Below, piece after piece: positions 1-8,113 of a stretch of DNA of 22,953 nt. The number at the start of each line of letters is the position of its first letter. The stretch's first letter is position 1. The translations under genes were made by a program, and so were the position numbers. The DNA comes from Ruminococcus sp. (GTDB lineage Bacteria > Bacillota > Clostridia > Oscillospirales > Ruminococcaceae). The notes beneath the pieces were generated by a model that saw nothing but the letters and a program-made list of their open reading frames with translations, did no database searches and had not been told where the DNA came from. Location: positions 1-22,953 of the forward strand of contig JAISHJ010000057.1 in the NCBI GenBank assembly GCA_031262625.1. Reading direction: 5' to 3'.

Positions 1-53
1 GGTCTGGGGGAGGGGAGGGGGAGGTCACTCCTCCTCCCCTCCCCCAGCGTACC
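1..53 (-). repeat. 53-bp GC-rich palindromic repeat, left copy (3' of mutS2)
   Basis: This copy is identical over all 53 bases to the reverse complement of 22898-22950. It is an almost perfect palindrome: positions 4-23 pair with 28-47 (20 positions, one G/T mismatch at 19/32) around a GTCA loop at 24-27. GGT (1-3) can also pair with ACC (51-53), leaving CGT (48-50) as a bulge. The ends of the shared block coincide with the ends of this folded unit. In the mutS2 reading direction it begins 6 nt after the TAA stop. No transposase or flanking duplication is visible. It could be a REP-like element or a terminator/mRNA-stability hairpin. Whether a T-run follows cannot be seen because the window ends here. 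Confidence 0.9.
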
Positions 54-59
54 CCAAAG

Positions 60-2444
60 TTACTTAAGTTCAGCGATAGTAACGCCGTCTTCGCCTTCGC
101 CGTACATACCGGGGCGGAAGGATTTAACTTGGGGGTGGTGGCGGAGGTGATCGCGAACGCCGTTGCGGAGGGCGCCGGTGCCGCGCCCGTGGATGATTGT
201 TACGGTGTGGAGACCGCAGAGGACGGCTTGGTCGAGGAAGATATCGAGTTCCATGAGGGCTTCGAGAACGGTTAAGCCGTGGATGTCGAGTTCGGTGGCG
301 GCGGTGCGGGCGAAGTTTAGAATTGGGGAGTGTTTGTTTATTTTAGTAGTCTTTAGTTTTTCCTTTGTTACTTCGTCTTCTGAGAGAAGCTTGAGGTCGG
401 TAACGTTAATTTTTGTTTTGATTATTCCGGATTGAACCATGACTATGCCGTTTTTGTCGGGGTTATTTAACAGCACACCTTTTGCGCCGGTGGAGATTAT
501 TTCTACGTTGTCGCCTTGTCGAAGATCGCGGGGGAGCTTGTAGTCGCTCTTTTTGGAAGTGACAGGGTTAGCGGCATCGTACATAGCGTTTAGGGCTTGA
601 CGTTGGCGTGATTTGTAACCGCCTGCGATTTCGACGAAGTTTCGTTTGTCTTTTTGCTTTTTTATGTCGTTGAGTTCTATTATAAGACGCTCTGATTCCA
701 TGCGGCAGGACTCGACTATGCGCATGGCGGCTATTCGCGCCCGCTCTAATTCTTCGTCTTTTTTGCGGTTAATTTCGGCAAGCCGCGCTTCGGCTTGTTT
801 TTCTTTTTCGGCGGCGTTATTTTTAAGCCGGCGTATCTCGTCATTTAACAAATCCTGTTCGTGACGAGCATCTTCAAGATGCTTGACTGCCTGTTCAAAG
901 CGGCGGTTTTCGTTTGAGACAAGAGTTTCGGCGTAACTGATAACGCTGTCGGGTACACCTAAATTTTGAGATATATAGAAAGCGTTTGACTTTCCGGGCG
1001 CGCCGATTATAAGCTTGTACGTGGGCTTGAGAGTATCGGCGTTGAATTCGCAGGAAGCGTTTTGTACTCCCGGAGTCTCCACGGCGTACATTTTCAGTTC
1101 CTGATAATGTGTAATTACAATCTGTTTTGCCTTTAATTTTTGAAGATGCTCAATTATCGCAACGGCAAGCGCTGCACCTTCGACAGGGTCGGTTCCCGAG
1201 CCTAATTCGTCAAGCAGTACGAGCGAACGCTCGTCGGCTTCTTTGATTATCCCGGCGACGTTTGACATATGGGAAGAAAAGGTAGAAAGACTTTCCTCAA
1301 TAGACTGCCTGTCGCCTATGTCAACTAATATTTTGTCGAAAACAGAAACTGTCGAGCCGTCCGAAGCCGGAATCATAAGTCCGCACATAACCATTGCGGT
1401 CAGAAGTCCTGCTGTTTTAAGGAGCACTGTCTTACCGCCGGTGTTCGGACCGGTGACAATTAATGTATCGTAATCGTAACCGAGGGAAATATCAACCGGG
1501 ACAACGCTTTTCGGGTCGATTAGGGGGTGACGTGCCTTTTTCAGATTAAATCTGCCGTCACTAGTCACATCGGGCTTTCCGGCGCGCATTTTTGTCGCAA
1601 GGGATGATTTGGCAAAATACAGATTAAGTTCTGTACATGAAATGAAGTCAGAAAGCAGAGTTTCTTTCATGTCGGCGCATTGTGCGGAAAGGTCGGCAAC
1701 TATCCGCTCAATTTCAGCCTGCTCTCGCGCTTCAAGTATCCTTATTTCGTTATTGAGTTCCGCTACTGCCGCCGGCTCGATAAAATATGTTGAACCTGTG
1801 GCAGAAGCCGCGTGGACGATTCCGCCTACTCTTGACTTATACTCAGCCTTGACTGGGAGAACATACCGCCCGTCACGCATGGTCACGATTGATTCTTGCA
1901 GCGAATCCTTAACTTCGGTATCCTTAACCATTTTGTCAAGTACGGCGCGGATTTTTAAGCCCGCTTCTGTAATAGCCTTGCGGATCATCATAAGTTCATA
2001 GCTTGCGTTGTCCGCAACGTCTTCGTCAGTTAAAAATGTATCTTTAATACGCTCTTCAAGATATTTATTCGGCGATAAACTTATAAAAAGGTAGGAAAAA
2101 CTTATCTGAAAATCATCGGAAACCTGCGCGTAGAAGTCTGCTAAAGCCCTTATCTGCCCAAGCATTTCTGCAATATCAATAAGTTCTCTGAATGAAAGCG
2201 ACGAGCCGAAAGCGGCGCGCGAAACCGAACCGCGAATGTCCTTAAAGTCGCGGAAAGAGGGACTGCCGTATTTAGCGGAAAGGTCGAATGCTTCGACAGT
2301 CTTGCGAAGTTCAAACTGCACTTTTTCTATGTCAGAACAGGGTTCAAGCTCTCTCGCCATCGCCTTTGTGAATTCGTTAGAGCAGTTTTCTTCAAGGGTA
2401 GTGAGTATTTTATGTAGTTCGAGTGTTTGGTAATATTTATTCAT
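60..2444 (-). CDS. mutS2: Endonuclease MutS2 (MutS-family ATPase with Smr domain)
   Basis: The 794-residue product has the full MutS2 architecture. The core and clamp region covers about residues 1-320, and the ATPase has Walker A GPNTGGKT at 332-339 and Walker B with LDELGSGTDP at about 411-420. A Lys/Glu/Arg-rich coiled coil spans about 510-600, a KOW-like segment lies at about 640-690, and a C-terminal Smr nuclease domain carries LDIHG (719-723) and HGRGTGALR (752-760). Family members bind branched DNA and limit recombination, and in Bacillus MutS2 is also reported to act on collided ribosomes. The ATG lies inside the end of recO (8-nt overlap), with AGG 7 nt upstream in recO codons. It is the last gene of the ppk1-phoH-ybeY-era-yqzL-recO operon. 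The last 150 or so bases are richer in C on the coding strand than the rest. The stop is 6 nt from the left palindromic repeat. Confidence 0.96.
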   Translation of the reverse strand: MNKYYQTLELHKILTTLEENCSNEFTKAMARELEPCSDIEKVQFELRKTVEAFDLSAKYGSPSFRDFKDIRGSVSRAAFGSSLSFRELIDIAEMLGQIRALADFYAQVSDDFQISFSYLFISLSPNKYLEERIKDTFLTDEDVADNASYELMMIRKAITEAGLKIRAVLDKMVKDTEVKDSLQESIVTMRDGRYVLPVKAEYKSRVGGIVHAASATGSTYFIEPAAVAELNNEIRILEAREQAEIERIVADLSAQCADMKETLLSDFISCTELNLYFAKSSLATKMRAGKPDVTSDGRFNLKKARHPLIDPKSVVPVDISLGYDYDTLIVTGPNTGGKTVLLKTAGLLTAMVMCGLMIPASDGSTVSVFDKILVDIGDRQSIEESLSTFSSHMSNVAGIIKEADERSLVLLDELGSGTDPVEGAALAVAIIEHLQKLKAKQIVITHYQELKMYAVETPGVQNASCEFNADTLKPTYKLIIGAPGKSNAFYISQNLGVPDSVISYAETLVSNENRRFEQAVKHLEDARHEQDLLNDEIRRLKNNAAEKEKQAEARLAEINRKKDEELERARIAAMRIVESCRMESERLIIELNDIKKQKDKRNFVEIAGGYKSRQRQALNAMYDAANPVTSKKSDYKLPRDLRQGDNVEIISTGAKGVLLNNPDKNGIVMVQSGIIKTKINVTDLKLLSEDEVTKEKLKTTKINKHSPILNFARTAATELDIHGLTVLEALMELDIFLDQAVLCGLHTVTIIHGRGTGALRNGVRDHLRHHPQVKSFRPGMYGEGEDGVTIAELK

Positions 2445-3162
2445 TATCTAACCTGTTATAATAGTCGAGGGATTTTAAGTGCTTTTCGGTGTGATGAACA
2501 AGGTAATTTTCGGAAATTATCGACAGCTCCCGTCCTGCTTCTGCTTGTAACTTGAAATCGCATATTTTCTTAATGTCCGAAAGGCAGATAAAGCGGATCG
2601 CATGAAGCACGGCGGGAGAAAGGGCGTAACCGTCATTATTAGGGTTATCTTCTCTGCAAAGAAGCTTTCCGCTCCCGATAATAAGCGACAGATCTCCGTC
2701 ATATTTATGGCAGACGTCACAGCCTAAAAGCTTCGGCATAAAGCCGATTTCGCAGGAATAACGAAACTCAAAAACTGATTTTATCAGAGCAGTTTCTCTG
2801 TTGCCGGAATCGAGGTAATGAAGGCACAGTAAAAAAAGATTGAGGGTTTCTTCGTGTCCGATACCGAAAGCAGTTATAATTTCAGCGAAGAAATTCGCGA
2901 GGGCAAGCTTTTTTATGTCGAAACGCAGGTTATAAAACTGTCTTTCAGGCTCGCTTGAATCAAGCACCAAGCCGTTTTTACCGGGCGAGGCACAGAGATT
3001 TGAGTAACAGAAAATCTCCGTACCGGGATTATTTTTAGAAGTAACCTTCTTTGCGCCGCGAACGTAAATTTCGTGAACGCCGTCTAAAGTCAGCACCCGA
3101 AGGTAACGCCCTTTATCTTCAAGTTCGGTTACACCGATTATAAGCCCTTTTTTTGTAATCAT
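2437..3162 (-). CDS. recO: DNA repair protein RecO
   Basis: The 241-residue length is normal for RecO, which helps load RecA onto SSB-coated DNA in the RecFOR pathway. The N-terminus (MITKKGLIIGVTELEDKGRY) begins the family's OB-fold. A cysteine pair CDVC at 148-151 with Cys169 (LLCRED) matches the partial zinc-binding region found in many RecO proteins. The gene starts 9 nt after yqzL and overlaps the mutS2 start by 8 nt. No clear Shine-Dalgarno precedes its ATG, so translation probably depends on coupling to yqzL. Its place next to era and yqzL is the usual Bacillota arrangement. Confidence 0.93.
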   Translation of the reverse strand: MITKKGLIIGVTELEDKGRYLRVLTLDGVHEIYVRGAKKVTSKNNPGTEIFCYSNLCASPGKNGLVLDSSEPERQFYNLRFDIKKLALANFFAEIITAFGIGHEETLNLFLLCLHYLDSGNRETALIKSVFEFRYSCEIGFMPKLLGCDVCHKYDGDLSLIIGSGKLLCREDNPNNDGYALSPAVLHAIRFICLSDIKKICDFKLQAEAGRELSIISENYLVHHTEKHLKSLDYYNRLDNE

Positions 3163-3171
3163 ACTAATATA

Positions 3172-3330
3172 TTAACTATACGAAACATTATCGCTGTTTT
3201 GTATTTTGTAGTCCGTATTCTTCATGTCGGTGAATGTTTTGGTGTTTATGCCCTTATATTGCAGGTAGTCGGCGATTTTACCGCTTGCCTCAAAGGTATT
3301 CCATTTCATCTCGTTGTAATTTTCAGTCAT
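3172..3330 (-). CDS. yqzL: YqzL-like small protein between era and recO
   Basis: This is a 52-codon ORF with ATG at 3328-3330 and TAA at 3172-3174. A strong Shine-Dalgarno (GGAGGA on the coding strand, complement of 3337-3342) lies 6 nt upstream. The N-terminal part reads MTENYNEMKWNTFEASGKI followed by ADYLQYKGI. It fits the short YqzL pattern as I recall it from Bacillus (W, two residues, F, then T/S-G-x-I and YL..K). The position between era and recO is the same as in Bacillus. The family function is not known. The last 20 or so residues (from NTKTFTDMKN) are polar and may be an extension relative to Bacillus. The ORF, the RBS and the syntenic position are seen directly; the family name rests on remembered similarity. 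Confidence 0.82.
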   Translation of the reverse strand: MTENYNEMKWNTFEASGKIADYLQYKGINTKTFTDMKNTDYKIQNSDNVSYS

Positions 3331-3403
3331 GTTTATTCCTCCGATATAAGGATTTAATAATAAAATCCCCCATACCTTTCGGAATATAAGATGTAAAATT
3401 AGG

Positions 3404-4390
3404 CTAAATTTCTTTGTCGTTCAAAATCGTATTAATAATTTGTTCACGATTGCGCCAGTCTTCCTTAACCTTAACCCAAAGCTTAAGGTTAACCTTTATA
3501 CGAAAGAAGCTTTCGAGCGAAGCACGTGCTTCCTCGCCGATTTTTTTAAGGAGCGCGCCTTTTTTTCCGATAATTATTCCTTTGTGAGAGTCACGCTCAC
3601 AGAAAACTACCGCTTCAATATCGAGTATATCTTCACCTGTTCTGGTCTGTCTTTCGGCGAATTTTTCTATCCCGACGGCAATTCCGTGCGGAATTTCGTC
3701 GTCAAGATTCATCATAAGTCTCTCGCGTATCATCTCGGAAGCAAGCGACTGCTCCGAACGGTCGGTAATTTTATCGTCAGGAAAAAAATGGGGTGCGGTT
3801 ACAGCAAATTTTTCTATTTCCGCCCACAGTTCATCTATTCCCTCACCGTTTTTAGCGGAAATAGGAATAATATCGGTGAAGCTGTAGAGTTTTGATAAAA
3901 CGTCAATCCTCTCGGCAATTCTCCCCTTGTCCTTCACTGCATCAATTTTATTGAGTAGGAGAATTACATTCTCTGTCTCGCCGAATTTTGCGATAAGTGA
4001 CTGCTCCGTTTCGGAGGTCTTACGTGTCATATCGGCAATAAACAGTATTACATCAGCATCGGAACGCGCCTCGCGCACGGTGCGGTTCATCTGTTCATTA
4101 AGTTTATTTTTCGCGTGCGGAATAACTCCGGGTGTGTCGATAAAGACAAACTGGGTCTCCGCTTTCGTAACGATACCCGTAATCCGCGTACGTGTAGTCT
4201 GGGGTTTCGGAGTAACCGCCGCTATTTTATCCCCTGTTAAAGTATTAAGCAGAGTGGATTTTCCGGCATTCGCAAGTCCCATTATCGCTAAAAACGCGGA
4301 TTTGGTTTGCTTCTCAGTACTGTTTATTATGTGCTTTCCGTCGATAGCTTTCATGGTAGATTTAGACTGCCCGTTATTTATATTGCTCAA
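3404..4390 (-). CDS. era: GTPase Era
   Basis: Era is an essential GTPase that binds the 3' end of 16S rRNA through a KH domain during 30S assembly. All G motifs are visible: G1 GLANAGKS (38-45), G2 region PKPQTTRTR (61-69), G3 DTPG (85-88), G4 NKID (147-150) and G5 SAK (178-180). The KH loop is GKKG (275-278). At 328 residues it is about 30 longer than typical because of a polar N-terminal extension. The chosen start is TTG (4388-4390), preceded on the coding strand by AAAGGAAA right after the ybeY stop. The alternative ATG at codon 13 has no RBS. The gap to ybeY is 14 nt, so the two are probably coupled. A 73-nt gap to yqzL contains a weak 6-bp hairpin. Confidence 0.95.
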   Translation of the reverse strand: MSNINNGQSKSTMKAIDGKHIINSTEKQTKSAFLAIMGLANAGKSTLLNTLTGDKIAAVTPKPQTTRTRITGIVTKAETQFVFIDTPGVIPHAKNKLNEQMNRTVREARSDADVILFIADMTRKTSETEQSLIAKFGETENVILLLNKIDAVKDKGRIAERIDVLSKLYSFTDIIPISAKNGEGIDELWAEIEKFAVTAPHFFPDDKITDRSEQSLASEMIRERLMMNLDDEIPHGIAVGIEKFAERQTRTGEDILDIEAVVFCERDSHKGIIIGKKGALLKKIGEEARASLESFFRIKVNLKLWVKVKEDWRNREQIINTILNDKEI

Positions 4391-4404
4391 AACGCAAATT
4401 TCCT

Positions 4405-4872
4405 TTATTTTCTATTAAGCTTCATATTTTGCAGTATCGCTTTTTCCTTAGCCTGCATTATAGCCCTTTCGGCGCTGCTTGCCACATGGTCGTAGCCGAG
4501 GAGATGAAGCATGGAATGTACCGTTAAAAATCCGCACTCTCTCGTAAGCGAGTGGTTGTATTCAAAAGCCTGTCTGACTGCCGTCTGTAAAGACAGCACA
4601 ATATCCCCGAGCATAATATTCCCGGTTTCGGGGTTCTTGTCGTATACTCCGTCCTCGCCGAGGGGGAAACTTAACACATCGGTGGGACGGTTTATACCGC
4701 GGCAACGCTTATTAAGGTAGTGTATATGCCGGTCGTCAACTACATTAACATTAACCTCAAAATCTGCTATCCCCTCAAATTCAGCGGTTTTCATAATGCT
4801 TTTTCTTATTATAAGCCTTTCTCTGCGGGATAACTTATATTCACGCTGTCTGCTTCTAATAACTATCTTCAT
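4405..4872 (-). CDS. ybeY: Endoribonuclease YbeY (16S rRNA maturation)
   Basis: The 155-residue protein carries the zinc-binding family signature H-x3-H-x5-H: His119, His123 and His129 within HSMLHLLGYDH. The conserved TDVLSFP (64-70) and LGDIVLS (88-94) stretches are also present. YbeY takes part in 16S rRNA 3' end processing and ribosome quality control. It starts 6 nt after the phoH stop, with AGG 5 nt before the ATG overlapping the stop region, and ends 14 nt before era. The order phoH-ybeY-era is conserved in many Bacillota. The dgkA and cdd genes often found between ybeY and era in Bacilli are absent here. Confidence 0.95.
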   Translation of the reverse strand: MKIVIRSRQREYKLSRRERLIIRKSIMKTAEFEGIADFEVNVNVVDDRHIHYLNKRCRGINRPTDVLSFPLGEDGVYDKNPETGNIMLGDIVLSLQTAVRQAFEYNHSLTRECGFLTVHSMLHLLGYDHVASSAERAIMQAKEKAILQNMKLNRK

Positions 4873-4878
4873 CTTAAC

Positions 4879-5838
4879 CTACTCATGCTTTTTAGCCGAA
4901 TCATACGCCTTAATAATATCCTGAACAAGTTTATGACGTATAACGTCCTTATCGGTTAGTTTTTGTATAGAAATATCGTCAACGCCGCGAAGTACTCTAA
5001 TCGCATCAACAAGCCCCGAACGTTTCGTATCGGGCAGATCTATTTGTGTAATATCTCCGGTTATAACCATCTTGCTGTTAAAGCCGAGACGGGTTAAAAA
5101 CATCTTTATCTGTTCGCGTGTGGTGTTTTGCGCTTCGTCAAGGATTATAAACGCATCATCAAGAGTTCTCCCGCGCATAAAAGCAAGGGGCGCAACCTCA
5201 ATCGTTCCTTTTTCCATCAGCTTAAGAAACGTTTCGTTCCCGAACATTTCATAAAGTGCATCATAGAGCGGACGTAAATACGGGTCAACTTTATTCTGCA
5301 TATCCCCGGGAAGAAAGCCCAGTTTTTCGCCGGCTTCTACCGCCGGACGTGTAAGTATAATCCTGCTGACTTCGTGGCTCTTAAACGCTTTCGCCGCCAT
5401 CGCAACCGCAAGGTATGTTTTCCCCGTTCCGGCAGGTCCTACGCCCATAACAATTGTATTTTTCGCGATAGCGTCAATGTAACGCTTCTGCCCGAGGGTT
5501 TTCGGTTTAACAGTCTTCCCCGAAACGGTAACGCAGATACCGTTTACGCCGATTTCCGTCACCTTTTCCGACTGCCCCTCTAAGACAAGAGCGTAAACAT
5601 ACGACATAACCTGATCATTTATAGTTTCGCCTATATCAAGCATTTTTTGAAGTGCCTCTATTGCATATGCGGCGTTTTTAACACTATTTTCCTCGCCCGA
5701 AATACTGATTTCGTTCCCTCTCACAAGGATAACGACATTATACTGTCTTTCAAGCAGACTGATGTTATTGTCATACGCTCCGCATATCGCGATAACATCG
5801 TCCATGTTAAGTACTGTTACAACCTGTTCAATAAGCAT
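4879..5838 (-). CDS. phoH: PhoH-like ATPase (YbeZ/PhoH family)
   Basis: This 319-residue PhoH-family P-loop ATPase has Walker A GPAGTGKT at 134-141 and Walker B FIILDEAQN at 230-238. The typical TRPAVEAGEKLGFLPGD stretch lies at about 163-179, and a helicase-like TGD..Q motif follows (VITGDITQIDLP). The N-terminal 100 or so residues resemble the KH-like domain of the family. The partner of these proteins is usually YbeY, encoded immediately downstream, and RNA-related roles have been proposed. Start: ATG 5836-5838 with GAGG 7 nt upstream, lying in the last codons of ppk1. The intergenic gap is 4 nt, so translation is likely coupled to ppk1. Confidence 0.94.
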   Translation of the reverse strand: MLIEQVVTVLNMDDVIAICGAYDNNISLLERQYNVVILVRGNEISISGEENSVKNAAYAIEALQKMLDIGETINDQVMSYVYALVLEGQSEKVTEIGVNGICVTVSGKTVKPKTLGQKRYIDAIAKNTIVMGVGPAGTGKTYLAVAMAAKAFKSHEVSRIILTRPAVEAGEKLGFLPGDMQNKVDPYLRPLYDALYEMFGNETFLKLMEKGTIEVAPLAFMRGRTLDDAFIILDEAQNTTREQIKMFLTRLGFNSKMVITGDITQIDLPDTKRSGLVDAIRVLRGVDDISIQKLTDKDVIRHKLVQDIIKAYDSAKKHE

Positions 5839-5842
5839 AGGC

Positions 5843-7957
5843 TTACCTCTTGATTCGCTTTACCTTAACTGTTATACCCTTCTTTGCGGGCTTCGTCTCT
5901 TTATTTTCGGCTTCAACTGCTTCTTTCATAAGCATTTCCTGAAAGCTTTGCGGCTGTTCATTCGGATAGAGCGGACGTCGGGTATAGCTTCCGTCCGACT
6001 GCATTATTCTTGCTTTTTGGTTGTCAGCAAACATTAAACTAAACAGATGCAGTATTCGTGTCTTTATATCCGGGTCAAAAATCGGAGCGGCAACTTCAAT
6101 CCGCCTTATGGTATTTCTTGTCATAAAATCCGCGGAAGAAATATAAATATCGGGGTTACTGTCGGTACTGCCGAAAATATATATCCGCGAATGTTCTAAA
6201 AACCGTCCGACTATACTTATTATCTTTATATTTTCGGTGAAATCTTTGATGTTTGCGATAAGACAGCATATGCCGCGAATCGCCATATCAATCTTCACAC
6301 CTGCTTTTGAAGCTTCCGCAAGCTTATCTATCAAAATTTTGTCGGTTAGAGAATTCATCTTCAAGCCGATATAAGCAGGCTTGCCGCTCTTAGCGAGTGC
6401 AATCTGTCTGTCGATTTGTTCCGAAACTCTGCACTGAAGCCCTGCCGGAGCAACCATAAGATATTCCGTCTTAATTTCGGAAGAGCCGGTAGCTAAGCAG
6501 TTAAAGACATACGCCGCATCGTTTCCGATTTCGCGGGAAGCAGTAATAAGCGAAAGATCCGTATATAGTGCGGACGTTTTTTCGTTATAATTGCCTGTAC
6601 CGATTTGGGTAATATGCTGTACTTCGCTGCCGCTTTTTCTCGTTATGAGGAGCAGTTTGCTGTGTACCTTCAAGCCCTCAGGACCGTAGGTTACCTGACA
6701 GCCCGCCTGTTCAAGCCGCTTCGACCAGCCTATATTATTTTCTTCATCAAACCTTGCCCGAAGTTCCACAAGGACAAAAACATCTTTGCCGTTCTCAGCC
6801 GCATTTATGAGCGATTCCACTACCTTTGAATGTGAAGCGACGCGATAGAGCGTAATTTTAATCGAAACTACATCAGGGTCGGCAGCTGCTTCGTCAAGAA
6901 GCTGTAAAAACGGTCGAATGCTTTCATAAGGATAGGAAAGGAACAGGTCGCGTTCAAGCGCCTGTGAAATTATCGGGCGGGATTTGTCAATCATACGCGG
7001 CTGTTTCGGAGTATAGTGCGGATAATAAAGTTCGGGGAGGAGCGGTTCAATCTTTTCGCGAAGGGTATATACAAAACTCATATCAAGCGGAGATTTTACA
7101 CAGAAAATCTGCGCCGCCTGTAAAAACAGGTGCTTGCGAAGATATTCAACCGCCTGTTCGGAAAGATTTCTTGAAAGTTCCATCCGTACAGGAGATAAAA
7201 TTTTACGCTTTTTAAGGAGTTCGCTCATCATGTCGCGGTAGTCAAGGTCGTGGTCATACATCGCTTCTTCAAGATTTATGTCCGCGTTGCGTGTAATTCT
7301 AAGAAGCGACTTTGAGATAATTTTATATTTCTCGAAAACGAGAGGGAAATAATGCAAAATAAGTTCTTCCACCAACATAAACCGAAGTTTACCCTGTGTG
7401 GGGAGTAAAATTACGCGGCGAAATGCCCCCGAAGCGGGAACAAGCCCAAGTCTTACGCCGCTTTTCGATTCAAGGTGCGCCACGGCATAAATACCCTTAT
7501 TCTGTAAAAACGGAAAGGGATAACGCTTATCTACAACCTGCGGCGAAACAAGCGGAAGAATTTCATCCTCAAATAATTTTCGGAGGTACTCCTCCTCTTT
7601 CTTCGACAGGGCGCTAAAATCAACCTGTTCCACATCATATCTGTGAAGCAGGGTATTCATTATTGCAAAATAAGCAGCATCACGGGTTACCGCAAGTTCC
7701 GAACAGCGTTTATATATCTGTTCAAGCTGTTCTGCTGCGGTCATTCCTGTCTTGTTGTCGGAAGAATCGTTCCCGACAAGAATACAGTCGCAAAGCGAAC
7801 CTACCCTGATCATAAAGAATTCGTCAAGGTTAGACTGAAAGATTGCGGCGAAATTAAGCCGTTCTCCCAGCGGTACGCTGTTGTCGCAAGCTTCTTCAAG
7901 CACTCTTTCGTTAAATTTAAGCCAAGAAAGTTCTCTGTTATCGTAATAATTTTTCAT
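5843..7957 (-). CDS. ppk1: Polyphosphate kinase 1
   Basis: PPK1 makes inorganic polyphosphate from the ATP gamma-phosphate, reversibly, through a phosphohistidine. With the ATG at 7955-7957 the product is 704 residues, close to the usual length. The N-terminal family signature NRELSWLKFNERVLEEA is intact. The two conserved histidines are visible in KVHSKLLLI (His432) and LEHSRIYIFG (His589), and SADFMTRN follows the second. The frame stays open upstream to a TTG at 7988-7990, but the promoter at 8001-8029 predicts a transcript starting near 7993, so that start would have almost no leader and is unlikely. No strong Shine-Dalgarno precedes the ATG. The C-terminus ends in a basic tail. It is the first gene of the seven-gene operon, 4 nt from phoH. 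Confidence 0.95.
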   Translation of the reverse strand: MKNYYDNRELSWLKFNERVLEEACDNSVPLGERLNFAAIFQSNLDEFFMIRVGSLCDCILVGNDSSDNKTGMTAAEQLEQIYKRCSELAVTRDAAYFAIMNTLLHRYDVEQVDFSALSKKEEEYLRKLFEDEILPLVSPQVVDKRYPFPFLQNKGIYAVAHLESKSGVRLGLVPASGAFRRVILLPTQGKLRFMLVEELILHYFPLVFEKYKIISKSLLRITRNADINLEEAMYDHDLDYRDMMSELLKKRKILSPVRMELSRNLSEQAVEYLRKHLFLQAAQIFCVKSPLDMSFVYTLREKIEPLLPELYYPHYTPKQPRMIDKSRPIISQALERDLFLSYPYESIRPFLQLLDEAAADPDVVSIKITLYRVASHSKVVESLINAAENGKDVFVLVELRARFDEENNIGWSKRLEQAGCQVTYGPEGLKVHSKLLLITRKSGSEVQHITQIGTGNYNEKTSALYTDLSLITASREIGNDAAYVFNCLATGSSEIKTEYLMVAPAGLQCRVSEQIDRQIALAKSGKPAYIGLKMNSLTDKILIDKLAEASKAGVKIDMAIRGICCLIANIKDFTENIKIISIVGRFLEHSRIYIFGSTDSNPDIYISSADFMTRNTIRRIEVAAPIFDPDIKTRILHLFSLMFADNQKARIMQSDGSYTRRPLYPNEQPQSFQEMLMKEAVEAENKETKPAKKGITVKVKRIKR

Positions 7958-8000
7958 AAATATAATATAAATAGGCGTAAGATTTGACAATACTATAACT

Positions 8001-8029
8001 ATTTTAACATAAGTTCATCATTATGTCAA
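8001..8029 (-). promoter_or_regulatory. Sigma-A promoter of the ppk1-mutS2 operon
   Basis: On the minus strand, TTGACA (complement of 8024-8029) and TAAAAT (complement of 8001-8006) are separated by exactly 17 bp. The expected transcription start is near 7993, about 36 nt before the ppk1 ATG. No other promoter of similar quality was seen within the downstream operon. Confidence 0.8.
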
Positions 8030-8077
8030 GCAAAAAGGGATATAATCCGAAAAAATAAAAAAATTACGGAAAATTTA

Positions 8078-8106
8078 TTGACATTTATTAAAAATTGCGT
8101 TAAAAT
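8078..8106 (+). promoter_or_regulatory. Sigma-A promoter of the tepA operon
   Basis: TTGACA at 8078-8083 and TAAAAT at 8101-8106 are separated by 17 bp, with the expected start near 8113. A-tracts (8051-8063) lie between this and the divergent ppk1 promoter and could serve both as UP-element-like DNA. Both promoters share the hexamers TTGACA and TAAAAT and the following AGT. Confidence 0.8.
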
Positions 8107-8113
8107 AGTATTG

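Noticed and set aside
3323..3373. A 16-codon leader peptide ORF upstream of yqzL (minus strand)
   Set aside because: AAAGG is only 1 nt from its ATG, it has no coding signal, and it overlaps the yqzL start; probably chance.
7958..7990. Upstream TTG start of ppk1 (11 extra codons)
   Set aside because: It would lie about 3-4 nt from the predicted transcription start, and PPK1 proteins normally begin near the NRELSWL motif, which the ATG at 7957 provides.
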